A DNA stretch of 64,000 nt from Zonotrichia leucophrys gambelii (GCF_028769735.1 NC_088171.1:133471033-133535032); one strand, 5' to 3'; shown: positions 1 through 15,391, counted from the first letter of the stretch. The notes: generated by a model not told the origin, from the letters alone. Program-made: numbers and translations.

Positions 1-3000
1 TCAGTTCTGCTTAATATGAAGTGTTATAAACATGGTTAAGCAGTATCTGTTTATGTCGGAAGTCTAAGGGAATAAAAATATTTTCACAGGTCTGCTAAAA
101 AAATGCCGTGATCAGCTCTTCCTCATGCTAAAGAGCACTGATCTTATGGATGGCCACAAAAGTCACAGTCTCTCTTTAGTAGAGAGGAGCTGGAATACTT
201 ATTTCTTCCCTGAACAAAGGACTGTCACATTCCCTCTAAAATAATGAGCATTATTTATTCATGTACAAATAATTTAAGTGCTGAATGAAGCCATCCCAAA
301 CATTGTCTATTAATCAAAGACTAGAGAGACAGCTCTCAGTTACCACATCACTGTTTTGCTAGATTCCTGATTCCTGCATCCCAACCAGAAGAAGCACATT
401 GTCACCTTTTTGCTAGAGGTGACTACCAGAGCTGAAGGAGTAAAAGGCCAGGGTGGTTTTGTGAGCTGTGTACAGGGGACTCTGCATTTGCTGCTTCACC
501 TGACTGGTTGTTTATGAGATCTCAGCAATCCCCCCACTGCCATGGGGCAGGGTGTCTGTGACGTGAACACAACCCACGGCAGTACCAAATGTTGCCACTG
601 AGAATTAATTGTCTTTTGTTACATCAATTTAATGAACTGTTTTTCAGGGACATCTGGCTTCCCTGCCTGAGGGTGGGGGAAAAGGTGGACTACTGAGAAA
701 GCAGGAAAATGCTGCTCTTCAGCACATTTTGTCTCAAATATTCCTATTGCTATTGCTTGCTGATATGGCCCCACTGTCCTACGGGGGATGATTGATCCAC
801 ACTGCTACATGTTCTCTATCCGACATCTCCACGCACAATCTTCTCCCACATTCCTCATGTTTACACTACATTACACTGCAGAGTCCACTTAAGGCTTTTC
901 CCTGGTTTTCACGATCTCTGCTAAGCTCTTTTCTCCTCTAAGAAGACCTCACTACAACACACACAAACACTGACCAGGGCAGAGTGATTCTTGCCATCAT
1001 TTCCTGCATTAGCACAGAGGATCAGTGTCTCTCTAGAAGTGGGACCTTATTTTTACTAAATGGCCTGTGAAAGCATTTCCATTAGAGATGGTTTGGTGTA
1101 TTATAACTAAGTGGACGGAACAGAGTGAATTTACCCAGGAAAATTTGGATCAGACAGCACATCTGGTTTTCATTGAAATCCTCAACTTTACTAAAACAAA
1201 GAGTCCAGCTGAGTCAATAGAGACTCAAGGAAGGCAGGTGGTTGACGTGATTGCAAGAGAAACAGGATCAAAACATGAACATCATCTGAAGCTTCAGTTC
1301 AGATCATTCCTGGAAAGCATTTATGCATCCAGTTAGTAGAAATGAATGAGTAAAAGGATTGCTTGTAAGTGCTGAGTGCACAAAGAATTGTTTCTCTGAA
1401 ATGTTTTTTTCTTTCCTTTCTTCATAAATCTTAGTATCAGGTGAGTCAGCCTAACCACTGCACAAGTCTCAAAAAATACATGAGCCATTTGCAGTGGGTA
1501 ACATGACCACACTCAGCTTCCTAGGAGCCACACCAGACAGACCGACTGCTACTTGTGCAGAGGCACAGGACATCCAACTTAGCTGTCAGTGCTTGGGAAG
1601 AGTTTTGAGAGGGATGAATAATGCCAGGACTGAAGCATGGCTGAAAGCTTTGTTCTGAAAGCAGTCACAATATGCAGCATCTGCTGCTGCAGCTTCAGGG
1701 AACAACAGCCATGAAAAAAGAAATTTTCCCTCATCTGTTAGTGCTCACCACTGTCCCTGGTGATATGGGATTCCAGGACAACAAAGTCCTTCCATTTCTA
1801 AAAAGATTAAACCTTCATAATGTGGGAGATGTGTTCTGCATAGTGGGCACATTAGGCCCTGTAGCAGTTTGTCCTGGATATCCTGGATATCCCACTAGAT
1901 CTGGAAAATATTTATTGAGGAAAGAGATGCTGCCATAAGAAAAAAATATTGGGACTGCCATGGAGCACTGAACATTTTTCTCAGACACCAGGTGCTTTGA
2001 AATGGTGTTTTAACCTTTCTATAGGTAGCCTTATGTCTTGGCAATGTGCTTGTGTGAAAAATTATGTACAGAGGTGCCCTGTTTGTGTATGGATGTACAT
2101 GCCTGTTTTGCTGGCTGTGCTGGGCTGTTAGCCTGGCCCTGACACTGTGGGACAGGACCAAGCAGTGCCATTTTGCAAATGGTACCATCAAACTGATATT
2201 TCAGTTACTATTTTTCACATCAGCTAAGACTTCAATGAAAGACTCAAAAAAAGAACTAAGGCTCCTTGATCCTCAGTCTCTGCTCTAATAAAGGAGTGAT
2301 TAACATTGCAGTTCATTATTATTTTCAATTTCAACTCCCATATGAAGCTAGAGGAGCTGCAGTACTAGCCAGAATCCTATTTTCTGCCTGTCAGTTAAGC
2401 AAATGAAGTCCCAAGACAGTTTGACTCACCTTCATATATAAAAGAAAATTCTTTATTCCAACACACCTCTGTCTTTCTTAAAATGCATCTTTATTCTGAA
2501 AAGTGACTGTGAAAAAGTTGCATCCTTTCACTCAATTTTCTATTCCTTGCCTGTATATTTATCCAATGTATTTCGTACTAAAATGAATTTTTACATTTTT
2601 TTCTTTCACTTAGTGTTGACAAAGGTATGAGAAAAAAGCTGGCTTCCATTCCGGCTCATTTGTCACCGAAAGAGTTGTTAAATGTTTTTCATTTCCAGGA
2701 CCAAAATGCTTCCTCCTCAACTATTACTTTGCAAACTCAGAGGAAAATTTATCTGCAAAGATTTAATTGTGAGTAGAATTTGATGTAATGAAGCTTTAAT
2801 GGCAAAGCTGTATGAGCCAGAAAATGCACAGCTTGACTTTCAGATCCCAAGCTGAGTCTGCAAGTGGAGATGCTTCTAAACTGAGAAAATGTCATTCAAG
2901 TCACTCAGGCACAATAAATGTGAATCCCTCACCACCCTTTTTATGGTAAAGAACAGGCTCATATGAACACTAATGGAGGACTAAGACACTGATGGCTACT

Positions 3001-3847
3001 TCTGCATAACCAGGGTAGTACTCAATGCCAAGACTCAAAGAAGAATTGTGTAAAAATTGTCAAGCTCAATACACACAAATGGCCAAATGTGCTTTCTTCA
3101 GAGCAGAACAACTGTGGTGCACCAAAAATGCCCTATTTTTCCAGCTCTACCAGTTTGTCTAAAGAAAAATTACTCCCTAGAAATCCTCCCCTGAGCTGTC
3201 ATGGCTGAAGTGACATTTCCACTTTTGCTAAAGAACTCATCTACAGAGGCAAGTTCTAAGAAAGCCTCAGGGAATGATGGCCATAAAAATCTCTGATTTT
3301 GTGTGAAGAATATCAAAATGTGCCAACAAACCAGGAGTTGAAGTCTGGGAGGCTGTTCTAGGTGAAAAAAACAAGTACAGTAATGCTCATTGGAGAAAAT
3401 GACAAAAAAATTTATATCAGCTAAAGGTGTTCAACAACCTTTCCATTCCTCATTCACTTTACCAGCGTGGCCCGAAGATTATTTTTGAAGCAAATCTGTA
3501 TTTAGAATCTATTCATTCAGTTTTCTTGCCTTAGGTTCTTCCTCCAGGCAAAACCAGCTCAAATAAAGCAGCTGACACTGTCCTTGTTTACACAGGCAAG
3601 TACTGAGTATCTTGAGTCTCTTGGCCTCTGGGAATGCTTCCAGGCAAAGCCAAGCTGGTTAAACAGCCATCTGAAGCATTGGAGATGGAAGGTAAGAAGG
3701 TAAGAGTAGTCTTTGATAACCAGGAAGCTCCAATTTTTGTGAGAATATTTTGTTCTGCTATTATTTGTTGCTCACCACTGTTATGTTGTTGCCAAGGACT
3801 GAGTTCTCCCCTGCTGCAGCTTTGTAATTACTTGTGCGCTGTGAGTG
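1..3847. other. intergenic, nothing recognised
   Basis: AT-rich unique-looking sequence. The longest frames (for example 1067-1336 plus and 1895-2191 minus) have no domain, splice-site or codon pattern that suggests a gene. Confidence 0.6.
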
Positions 3848-4452
3848 GAATCATAGAAGAGTTTGGGTTGGCTGGGACCTGGACATTTTCAGCTAGGTTG
3901 GGTTGCTCAGAGCTGCCTCCAGCCTGACCCTGAATGTGCCCAGGGATGGAGTGTCTGTCGCTTCTTTGGGCAACCTGTTACAGTGTTTCATCGCTCATCA
4001 CAAAAGATGAATCGCTCTCATCTTCCTAATTTCTACTCTGAGTTTACCCTCTTTTAGTTTCAAACTACCACCCCTTGTCCACTTCAACAGGCCCTACTAA
4101 AAGTCTTTTCCCCACCTTTGTTATAAGACCCATGTTTGTACTGAAAGGCTGCAGTGAGGTCTCCCTGGAACCTTCTCTCCCTCAGTCTGAACAACCCCTA
4201 CCTCTGTCTGTCCTCATAGGAGAGGTATTCCATCCCTTTGATCATTGCTCCCCTCTGGATTGCTTCCTTAGGTCCATGTCCCCTACCCAGGACTCCAGAG
4301 CCGGGTGCAGCATTCCAGGTGGAGTGCCATGAAAGAAGAGGGGCAGAGTCACCCCCTTGACCTGCTGGCTGGCCATGCTGCTTTGGGTGAAGCCCAGGTA
4401 CAAGTTGGCTTTTCTGAGCTGTGAGCACACACTGCTGGCTCATGTCCAGAAT
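3848..4452 (-). mobile_element. CR1 LINE fragment, 3' part
   Basis: Starts on the plus strand with ggaatcatagaagagtttgggttggctgggacc and continues with typical reverse-complement CR1 text: gaatgtgcccagggatgga, gggcaacctgttacagtgtt, ctgcagtgaggtctccctgg, tctccctcagtctgaacaa and ccaggactccagagccggg. About 600 bp, with many small gaps. Reading frames across it are remnants or chance. Confidence 0.9.
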
Positions 4453-7400
4453 GAATATCAAAGGGTACTTCACATAGGTTCTTGCTAAGGCCATATTTTT
4501 AAACAAGCACATTAAACAGAAAAAATTAAAGGTCAACTCTGAATCTTGTTAAATTTACTGTCATCTTGCAAATTGACAAAGATATTCAAAATTGTCCCAT
4601 AGTAGCTCAATTCAGCTGTCATGTAGTCAGTTACAACTTGCCCTATTTTTGCATAAATAATTTCCCTTAATATTTTTATTTCTTTGGCCAAACATACAGT
4701 GTTACTGTATTGCTGACATATTTACTTGTTTCAAAAACTATATATAGTTCCTGGCTGGTTTATCAGTCATTTCAATAGAATAGGAGATAAAGTGACCCCT
4801 GTATCTTCAAAGTGCTACATGAGGTTTTAGCACTCATCTCTCATTAAATTCAATGATACTCAAGCTAAAAGCATGAATAGTTCCCTCTCTTCACTGTCCT
4901 CTTACCTGCAGCTAAAAGACAGGCAAGCCTGTGATCATTCTTTTCTTTAGTTGCCCCATGTTAACCTGAAACTCAGTAAATACAGTTTTTATAACCCAGT
5001 CCTTTCGAACGTTAGTCCATGCAGCACAACGCTCTTTGTTCAGCTTCCAGGTACAGTGAGAGAAGTACTCTTGATGGGTTTGTTCACAGTCTCTACATGG
5101 TTGTCAGTCCTTCAGTGGTGATCTGTTATATATGCTGTGAATAGTGCCTAACACATTTTACTGTATATGGATGCATGTAACTAGCACTATTTAAGTGGAA
5201 TCTCAAATTTCTCAGCATTTTCTAAATGGCCACGCTTCATTTAAAAGAATTCTGAAATCAATCAATGTTGTATAATAAAGCATAAGTATAAAAATAATTT
5301 CTCCATGGGGTTTGGGTTGTTTGTTTTAGTTTTTTTAATTTCTTGTACAAAAAGGGATCCCAAAGCACAATCAATCTTCACCTGACAGAAAAACTACATG
5401 CCCCTTTAGCCATATTTTTACTGCCTTTGTAACCCAAGGTTTTCCCTTTCTAACAATGCTTTTACACCCACCTAGGAGAAGAAGTGAGAGGTCCCATTTT
5501 CCCTTGTGTTGTGTTACTGAATGGGTAGACACAGAGGCTCAGAGGGATGAGCTCCTGCTCAGAGCAGCCTTTTAGCCCCCTGTAAGAAAGGATGAGCAGT
5601 GACTTTGCCAGCTCTTGCTGGAGGCAGCTCTGACCTATGCTATGTAATGAGACCTGGGATCTGTGTGTCACCTCCTTGCTTTGTGTGCCCAAAGATCACC
5701 TCAAGGTGAAGGGCAGGCTCATCTAATATATCTTTTCCTCCCCTTTTCAAGAAGCAGCAACATTATTCTGTTCATGGCTCTATTTAAAATTTATTTTGCT
5801 AATTCTGTGGCCCAACTATATGATATAATATATAGTCATAGGCCACAGAATAATACTGAGTGAATTAGGACTGCATTATGCTAGTGGAAAAGTACAGGTG
5901 AAGCCACGGGTTTTCTGTGAAAACTGAACAGGAAACCTGGAACAGGAACACAGAAGGCAAGTTCTTGTCCTAAATCCAAAATACAGTACTATACCAGCTA
6001 CTGTGAAGAAAATTAACTCTATCCCAGACAAAACCAGATAACACCCATCACCCATTTCTAAAATATAGAAAGGTGATGCTCTGCTCAGTAATTAAATACT
6101 TCATCACTTGAAACCTTAACAAGAATGTGCTAATTTCAGTTCAGAGTAGATGCTCAGAGGCAATAAATTATAATCCTCTATCCCACTCACATCCCTTTCA
6201 TGATTACTATGCTGCTGTGGAACTAATACTAAGGCTAAGTGTTTTCTGTTACCACAACCTTATAAAAAGCCTTCTTAAACCTAACAAAAATTAAGTGTTG
6301 ATTATGAAATGTGAATTTCTGGATTCTGTTAGATGATCTCCAAAAATACTGATGATAAACAAACAAAAGTCACATAAATGAACCACAGCAATAAACATTT
6401 CATTTACAATGCTTTCCTCCTGATGGTAAGAGCAAAAAACTTCCAATACTAAGGAGGAAGTATTTGTCATTAATATAATCTTTCATATGCCTGACTGCTT
6501 CTGGAACTGATCTGGAGTAGAGCCCCAGGGTCACATTGCTTTTAAGAATAAGGGAATCCTGGTTGCCTTGCCCTGAAAGCAATCTAACAGGTAGGTATTA
6601 GCAAGAATGACCAGAGGAAAAGCACTTTCTGTTCAGGTTCTTTTCTTGGCATTTTTGTTCTCCCAAACACTCTTCCACAAGTCCATACCCTCAGACCATT
6701 ATCAGCCAGAAACACAAAAAACAAATGGATGTTGATATGCTTTTCTTCCCTGTTCCCTCCTTTAGTCCTCTTCACTCTAATATCTCATACCATTGTATTA
6801 GAAATCAGTTTAAGGCAATCTGTTGTCTTGCCTTTCTTTAAAACATTTTTTAAATGGATAGCACAAGAAGGAGCACTCTAGTCCTCTCACCTTATAGAAA
6901 ATATATTGTTCTTCCAACTTTTCAAGATTTATTTACCATACATTGTCACAGTGATGGCTAACATCTGTAAATCCATGGCTCTTGAATTTTACTTCTACCT
7001 TAAGGTATCTGCAATGTATCCTCCAGATTGTTGACAGAACTGGAAGCAGATGCTTTGGAAACCATTTGGATTTCAATAAAGGAAGGATCCTTTATTTGGT
7101 CAATAGATTATGTACAGATTTCAGAGGGTGAGTTGGAGTCATAAATCATAGAACTTGAGGGAACAAAATTCAGGTTCTTCTTCATTCAAAGGCTTTCTGA
7201 AAGACCTTGAGCAAGTAGTTTAGTCTGATATAAAATGTAAGTATTTCCAATGTTTTTAATGAAGTATGTCAAGTTTTTCCTGTTCTTTGGGAAGTAGAAT
7301 CATCTCACAGCAGTGTTCATAATTAAATTTTCTAAAGGGCCAGAAATGTCCAGGTACTATACTGACATCTCATAAATTCTTTTGTTGGAGCCTCCTTTCC

Positions 7401-10400
7401 TTTTCTGTGAGAGGATGTGTAGAATAAGGAAAATTTTCTCTTCTTCCTGGCTACATCTCTTATGAGTGGGATATAATGTAAGTTTCTTGAAAGTAGTCAT
7501 TTACTGGCTCATTAGAAGTGCCTTCTTTTGCTACAATCTAGAGCCATGCATGGAGCAGAGAGGTCACATATGATTTGAAGAGTTATTATTTCTTTTACAG
7601 AACATGACAAGTCTCCCGTTGTACTTGTGCACTTCCTTGTACCCTACCAGTCAGCACTACTAACCATAGCACCCACTTGACCACTTTCTTCAGAGGGTTT
7701 TTTTCAATAGCCACCTGCAGCAATCTGTGTTCTAAAACCTCTGAAGTACTTAGGGCTCATTGTTGCAATGCCTGAAAATCATCTGACCAGCTCAGCTTGC
7801 CACTAATGCCTTTTGCAGAGGGACAGGCAGCAAATACAAATCAAGACTTACGACTAACAATCATTAAATAGCTTAAAAACACCCGAGTTTCTAAGATGTT
7901 TACAAATTGCAAGAACAACATTTTGCAGAATAAAACTGCAGTCCTGGAGCTTAATACTCACTCTACTATTTCATTACTGCTCCTGTTTTATATTAGCGCA
8001 CTGAGCAATTTGTATGCGTCTATGGACCTTTTAGAAACACAGACCCAAAGCAATTGCCAAATGCTATTCGGGGCTGCTAATACGTAATAGTTCTAATGAA
8101 TAATGTTTTTGTTAAGAATGTGGCAAACTGCTATTTATTCAGATGAATTCCAACCAACCATAATGCCTGGGTCTTACTTCTGAGGTATGAATGCAATAAT
8201 TACCAAACACAGCTCTAAAATACAATTTGTTAACTTGGAGGAGATTGTGAGATCGTGACATACATTTAAAGTGTTCCCAAAGGTGCTTTTGGTCGGGTTT
8301 TTTTCCCCTTTGAGTCTTTGTTTATGCAAGCAGGCTCTACATTTACTGAATCCACCAGCTGCGTGTCTACACAAGCATTTCTGCTGCATGCATCAAGATT
8401 CAATGACTGAATGTGAAGAAAGCAATAAGGTTACACAGAAGATAGAGGAGGAAATGCATTTTCAAAACTGTCCAACTCTTTTTCATTTTTAGATTGAGGC
8501 TCAAAAGTAACTTACAGTAGTTTAGAAAATGTCCTCAGAATATGTCCCAGAATCAGCAGAGCTTTTAAGTTATCAAGAAGAAGCAGCAGAAGCAAAGGTT
8601 GTGCATTGGAACTGAAAGCCATGCAGTTTGCTTTTGGGGCCAGGGACACACAGACATGCATAGAGCTGTCAGAATAAAACAGAACCACAAGCAGCAGCCT
8701 GAGCCTGAGAGGATGGGAGAAGAACAAGGACAGTGTTGAGGAGGTGTCAGTGACTAGACAGAATCAAATCAAATACAAAATCCAGCAATTATATACTTGT
8801 TAGTTTTAGGTAAGCATATTCAACTTTGATGTCTTAATGTGGCACAGTGGATTGACAATTAATTTAAAATGTTATGAAATTATGATTAAACACTTTCATT
8901 GGAAATTAGACTAGAACTAGCATTGACAAATGTGATCTAGAACAAAGTAGGAGAACTCAAAAAAAGAATAACTGAAACTAACATATTGCTGAGAAACTAA
9001 CATTGTATGACCATAAAAACACATTGGAGACTGGCCTAAAAAGTTTTAAACCACGTGATGTAAATCTAAATCTAATCATGTGAATCTGAGTAACTTGTAT
9101 TATGTTGTATGAATTTCCCATCAGCCAGGACTGTTCAGGACATAATACGCTTTCTTCTGTCTCTCTGCAGAGTTTCTGCTGAGCTTGCAGAATTGCAGGC
9201 ATGTTTTATGCTGGCAGAGACTTATAAGCATTTCAACTTATGCACTGATAACTGCAGAAATTTGCAGCCTCATAGCTGGGAGACAGATGATACTGCAGGT
9301 GCATTAGTACGAATATAAATGCCACACTATTTTTATCATGACTCATCTGGGAATTTAAAGAAGATGCAGTCTCCCCTCCTGCAGCTGAGAAAGGCCAGGA
9401 AAAAAACTCTGGAGAATTCAAGCAGCTGGGCTGGAGAAACATTTTGGTTTTGTGCAACTCGTAACTTCAAGCATTTGGAAAGCACAGCAAATACAGAAAC
9501 AAGGGAGGGAAAAGACTTGGGCATATAACTATTAGTAAAGGAAGAGTGTTCCAAATGTAAGGACAGGAAGTACTTCTCTGTAATACTTCTCTGAATGTTC
9601 TGTATAGCCCTGCACTTTCCCATTATTAATGTAGAGATTTTTAACACTAGATGAAGTGTTAAAACTGGATTGGACTAGCTTGTCACATACACAACCAGAG
9701 AAGGCGATTAACAGTTGAGGATGGCAGAGTCTACTTCATGGCAATACAGACAATAACATCTCTGTGGCTGTGATCCTGATTGTGCTGAAGCCAGCTCTCC
9801 CACACTGGGATCCACAGGAAGAATCTGAGTTTAAAAAATGTGCTAATTTTTTTAAGGAAGTCCTGTGTGTCTGTGTCCTGAATCTTCTCCTGATTGTTTG
9901 ACATTGCTCTCTCACAACCCATTAAATGAGCACAAGTGAGGGCAAGCAGGCAGACAGATGCAGACGAGAAGCTGGTGGGAAGAAGGTGGAAAATTTCAAA
10001 AGCAGTTGTGCCTCTTTAAAAATACTGCGTGAAATGGCACCAGGGAATATGTGATCTGGAGAAAGGAGACCTCTGCATTTCTCTCCAGGAAAAGGCTGGG
10101 GTGATCTAGGCTGAACTTGGAGGGTCTGTGGCTCAACTTATTCTTGCTGCAATGAACCTCTGTGGCAATCCACTGAGCTAGAGAATGCTGTCCTCACCAG
10201 AAGTATAAAAGGTCTCATGGTGTCCAGCCTTGCAAACCAGAGTTGACCTGGCCAAAGGGGGAAAAAAGGCTTAATTTTAGAAGAAAGGGTCAACTTTTGT
10301 GCATTGGTTTTGTATATGGGTTCAAAAATTATTTTCTCAGTCACATTTAACTCCAAATTGTACATTGCATGAATGGGTATAAACTTGTCAGAACATTTTC

Positions 10401-13400
10401 TTGCTGGTATTTTAAAATGGAAATTAATTAAAAAATTCAAAAGGAATGATGAGCACGCTATTTTGATGAAATTTTTCTCTCCCCCTGTAAATGCACTGCA
10501 TGGGCTGGGGGCTCCCTCACAGCCTGTCATGCCCCACTGCCCCAGCCGGGGACAGGGCAGGACAGGGGGCAGCCTGGGCAGACCCAGCCCTGGGCATCAG
10601 CCTGGGGCAAGTGGGGGCCAATGCAGGGACAGGAGCTTAGGCGTTCTAGGACCACCTTCCCCTGCCTCCAAAGGAATGGATCAGCCAAGGCTGCCCTGTC
10701 TCTAAGCCAGCCCTGGGCTGGCAGCCAGATCCCTAGAGGGAGATGCTCCCAGAGCCCTCACAGCCCTCTCAGAGACAGGTAAGGATTCCTGGGAATGCAT
10801 TTCTTCTGCTGAGAGGAGAGGAAGGAAAAGCCCTTTTGATGCCTGGGTGATATTTGCTCCTGTGATCCATGCCATGTCAAAAGAGGAGTAGGAAGACTGA
10901 AGGATGATAAGCAACAGGGCAGAAAACATGGAAGAAAATGAGAGATTGATTAATTGCCAGAATTATGCTGCCATGAGCCTTGGAACCATCAGTGTACTGT
11001 AGCTTCCAGTAAAGCTCAATCTTCATTGCAGTAATGTCTTAGTAATTAGTAATGCCTTAGATATTCCCTAACTTAATAAAGGCCAGGTGAATTTGGGGTA
11101 TAGATCTTGCCCAGGGAAACACCAAGGATGTCTATTTTGCCCATGAAGGTGTGATATGCCCCTCTGCACATACACTGCAAAAGTTTAGTACTCTAATGCA
11201 GCAGCCACATTATTTTCATCCTAGAAAACATCCCATTCATTGTTTTCTAGGATGCATGCATCAAGATACCTTCTTCAGTGTTCCCCATTCAGCACGTGGC
11301 CAGGCACTCCCACAACTACTTTAGCAGACATCATTCAAATTAGATACTGATCACATCTTCATTTCACACAGAGCTCTTCATTCTGATTCTTCCATAGGCA
11401 CTAAAAGTGCCAGTTATATGGCATTCCTGACACCCCTACAATTTAACCTCTGAGGAACTGCGTCACAGGTAAGTGCAAGCTCCTTCCTCTGCATGAACAC
11501 TGGAGATGATGCGCTCCTGATACTTCAGACGATACTGCAATTTTTAGCTTATAACCCATTCTCTCATGGGTCCAATCCATCAGCTCTACCTTTGTGAGCA
11601 CTTTGCATCTCTGTTAGCTTGGCCTTAAGAAATTTGCAATTGGAGACCAGAAAGCAAGGAACAAAGAGGTCAGTGATCCTCAGAGGAAAATAAGGTTTTA
11701 TATGGCTTGCCTAGCATCACAGAGGAATCCTGGGCCATAGATCAAGCTGTCTAAACTTTCATTTCATTGAACTGGCATGAAATAATTTCTTTGCTGAAAC
11801 ACATTCAATCAGATTCCCAAATTTTTAACTAGGGTTTTTCAGGTAATGGCACCCTCCTTCACTGCAGTGTCATGGCACCAGAGCACCTGAAACATCTTCA
11901 TTGTGCGCACACAGTGCAATAAATAGTCTTAGATGCAATCTTAAAATAGAAGTTTTTAACTTTTGAAGGCTAAAAATTGAAATTTATTTTTTAGATTTTG
12001 AAAGGTCTAGTATAATTTAACATGTCTCATCCAACAGTTTTAAGTTGCTAAAGGAGTCCTTGTAAAATCTGCTTTCTTTGGTAATATGCGTGCTATTATT
12101 ATGTTCCACATGCAAATTAAATGTGAAGGACCAATTACACACTGCCTTTTATGTCAGTGAGTAGTTTTCAAGTGTAGGAAGTGTAATAAGTACATTTCTT
12201 TTTGAGAGGGGAGTTTTAAGCAGTAGTTTTTTACATCCACTCCATACTTATATTTCCTTATTAACAATGACTGTGAGGAGCTCAGATGAGAAGAGTCAGA
12301 ACCTAAAATCTCAAAGACCGTTTTTGCAGTCTTCACTCATTTTAATGTTCTTCTTCAGTTGTGTCCAGTAAGACAAAAAACCTGAATTTGTGAGGTCCTG
12401 AAGAGAAAACCATCTGATGAGTGAGAGATTCAGCATGGGAGGATTCAGGGCTTCTTGATACCACCTACACCAAGAAGAATTTAAGACTCAGAATGTGACC
12501 CTGGTCAGGACTAACAAACTAATGGAGAGCCCTGGGTGGGCTCAGCCCCATTGCAAACAAGGGAGATGAACAGCTGGTGCCTACAGAAATGGCAGAAGAG
12601 AGGTGCAGCAGGGCTGGAGGCAGGATGGAGAGCCTGCCCTGCAGGGATGTCCCTGGCCCCTGCACACAGTGCGTGTGACCAAGGAGCCACGGGGAGCTGC
12701 TCAGCTCCTGGCACTCCATCCGCCAGCAGCATGGTGGGCCTGCAGAGTGAAGGAGGTGCATCCTCCTAACACGCCAGGTGCGAGTCAACACCTGCATCCT
12801 CTTTGAAACAGTTCCTCCTTCTCCATGCCATGGAAAAGTTGTACACAACATGGAATATGCAGTGACAGCAGTTGGCAGCTGCTTAAGCCCAGGCAACTAT
12901 TTCATCATTAGTCTGAGTGCAGAGTCATGCAAACTGATCACGTTTATTGCTGATTTTGTTTATACTTCTGTATACTAACGGGTTTTCAGCCAAGAGTAAC
13001 TCCCTTGTTCAGACCCAACTCATTTGCAGCAGAAGTGATCCTCAACCCTGCTGCATCTGTGTGCACCCTTGCGAAAACAGAGGGAGGGTGGCAACAGCAT
13101 TGGGAGCAGTGCCAATCTCGCCTTGCCAACATGGATGTATACTCTAAAATATCCAGAGCTGCTGTACACAGGGAACTGTGGTAAAAAGGACAAGCAGATG
13201 TGATTTACCTAATTGATGGCCTAATTAGGATCTGAAGAAGAGGTGGGTGATTTAGTGCTGTTGGAAAACAAGTTATTGAAAGGATTGAAAATTGATATAA
13301 AAGGTCTCAGTGGTGTTTAATAAACAGAATTCACTCCAAAATGTTTTTAAGTGTTCCAGATCTCATTTTCTACAACAGCTCTGCCAGACTATGATCACCA

Positions 13401-15391
13401 TGTTCAGTACAGAGCCAAGAGAGCACAGCTGGGGTGAGTGGGGGTTGCCACTGTTTTCTTGTACGCCTCTGTTTGATGTGATGCCTGTCCCTCAGACTGT
13501 GGCATTAGTCCGTAGACAAAACAGTGTGCAACATGCCTCTCACTTCAGTGAAACTCCCACGTTCATCATAACATGTTTTGTTCAGCAATTTCCACTCAGT
13601 TGCATTTTTTAAGTGCTTCAAAACAAGTCACTCTGGGCTGGATGTGATTTAAAAAGCAGAGAATTGCAATGCTCAGCCCTGAGGTGATCCTCCTGGAGTT
13701 TACTTCTTCCTTCTATTTGCTCATTTGCCACTTTATCTTTTCTTCCCCCGTTTCCCACAAAAAGGAATAAACTACTGGATCTCCCCCAGTATTGTCAAAT
13801 TCTAGCCATCAGTCATGAGGCGGTGCTGCACCATGAGGGAAGCCAGATGTCTCTAGGCCAACCTTGCTCTTAAGATTTCTAAAACAGATATTTGGGCAAG
13901 GGAGGCTGGGAAGAGAAAATTTCTGCTTGATTGTTTGGAAACTCAGTAGGTTTTTTACAAAGACGGTCTTGAGATGAGTGAGGAGCAAAGGCAACAAGTA
14001 GGTGACAAGGAAGGATCTTGCACAGTCTGAGTCACTTAGCAGTTTGCTCCACAGGAAAGGAAGCCATTGAGTGCAAGGAATCACTGGTGATGGGATTGCT
14101 GACAGGATGCCTTTGAAGTCAGCTTTGGTGCCACAACTGGGCAAAGAGCAATGTGAGTGACAGCAAATCTGGCTTCCTGTGTAAAATGATCCTACTTGCA
14201 AGTCACCTCTCTCATTTTGTATCTGGATAGCTCATCAGGCTATGTCATGTTCATACCATGCTTGCGTAGAAGAGGGATCCCACATCTGTGGGATACTGCC
14301 TTAGCCACCATCAGCAAAGAATGGTCATCTCTTATCACTTAGGGAGATTATTAAAGTATCTGGTTTCCTAAAAATAGAGTCTCCAGGTGTTTTGCAAATC
14401 CAGCTTCCCACACAGACACAAAGGGTTTGATCCTTCTGGATTGATTCAATCAAATTTGACACAGATGCAGAGATTCAAAGGTAATTAACATCTTTTAAAA
14501 ATATGAGACGTTAAGGAGAGAGCCTCTATGAGACAGTCATGTGAAAACAACCAAAGAATCTATCCTTGACAGAGCCTTCATGGCTCCATCATACAAGCAA
14601 GAAGAAATTTTCCCCAAAATGTCAATCAAAACAGCACCTTCTTAGATACCAAACTCAACCATAAGACATAGCTTAGTAGAAACTCTGACTCCAGTAGCTC
14701 AGCTGTTCACAGGACAGTTTGTTCTCTGTGGGAAGCCTTCTTCTTTGAACTTTCTTCCTCCAAAAATGCATTAATGATCTTCCCAGTACAGTGCTTGCCT
14801 TTAAAGACTTGAGGATTGTTGCAGGAAAGGCCTTGAAAGGGTGAATAAAGAATAGGTTTTGCTGATGGCTGAAATTAGTTGTGGTTTAGATTGATTTTAC
14901 TTTAGTTTTATGACAAAGAAATCTGAAATACTTAGATGTATTTTCTTGTACATTTATAATGGAAAATGAAATATAGTAAATCTCTGAATAAGCATTATCC
15001 AGTCCTTGTTGTATAAGCCTATGGAGATGTAGCCCACAAAATAAATAAGCACAATATCACCAAGTGCTAGACTTTGGTCAGAGAAAGTTGAAAGATTCAA
15101 AACCATAATGAGACCTGCTTGCTTAAGCAAGAAGGACATTAGTATCCAGCTAATGATATTATTCCCTTCTCTTTTGCACCCTCTTATTTCAAGAAGCCTG
15201 TGAAGTTCTGGTCTCAAAAAATGTAGCCTGGTACTTCTGACGGGAGAGAAATATGCAAGACTGTTGATGTGGTTTTGTTCATGAGTTTTGTTCTCTTGCT
15301 ATTTGTACCCAGTTGAGAACTGACCTCATTCAGCACAACAGAAATGTCACCTTTCAAGTGGTTAGAAAGATTTAAACAGGAAGCAGGGTTG
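4453..15391. other. intergenic, one hairpin, nothing coding recognised
   Basis: Apart from the palindrome at 5802-5851, no repeat or gene was identified. Moderately GC-rich patches at about 10490-10740 and 12520-12800 produce overlapping frames on both strands, which suggests composition and not coding. Old unrecognised repeats may be present. Confidence 0.55.
5802..5851. repeat. 50-bp near-palindromic hairpin
   Basis: Perfect 11-bp outer arms (ATTCTGTGGCC at 5802-5812, GGCCACAGAAT at 5841-5851) and an inner 7-bp pair (ACTATAT/ATATAGT). No flanking element is recognised. Confidence 0.85.
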
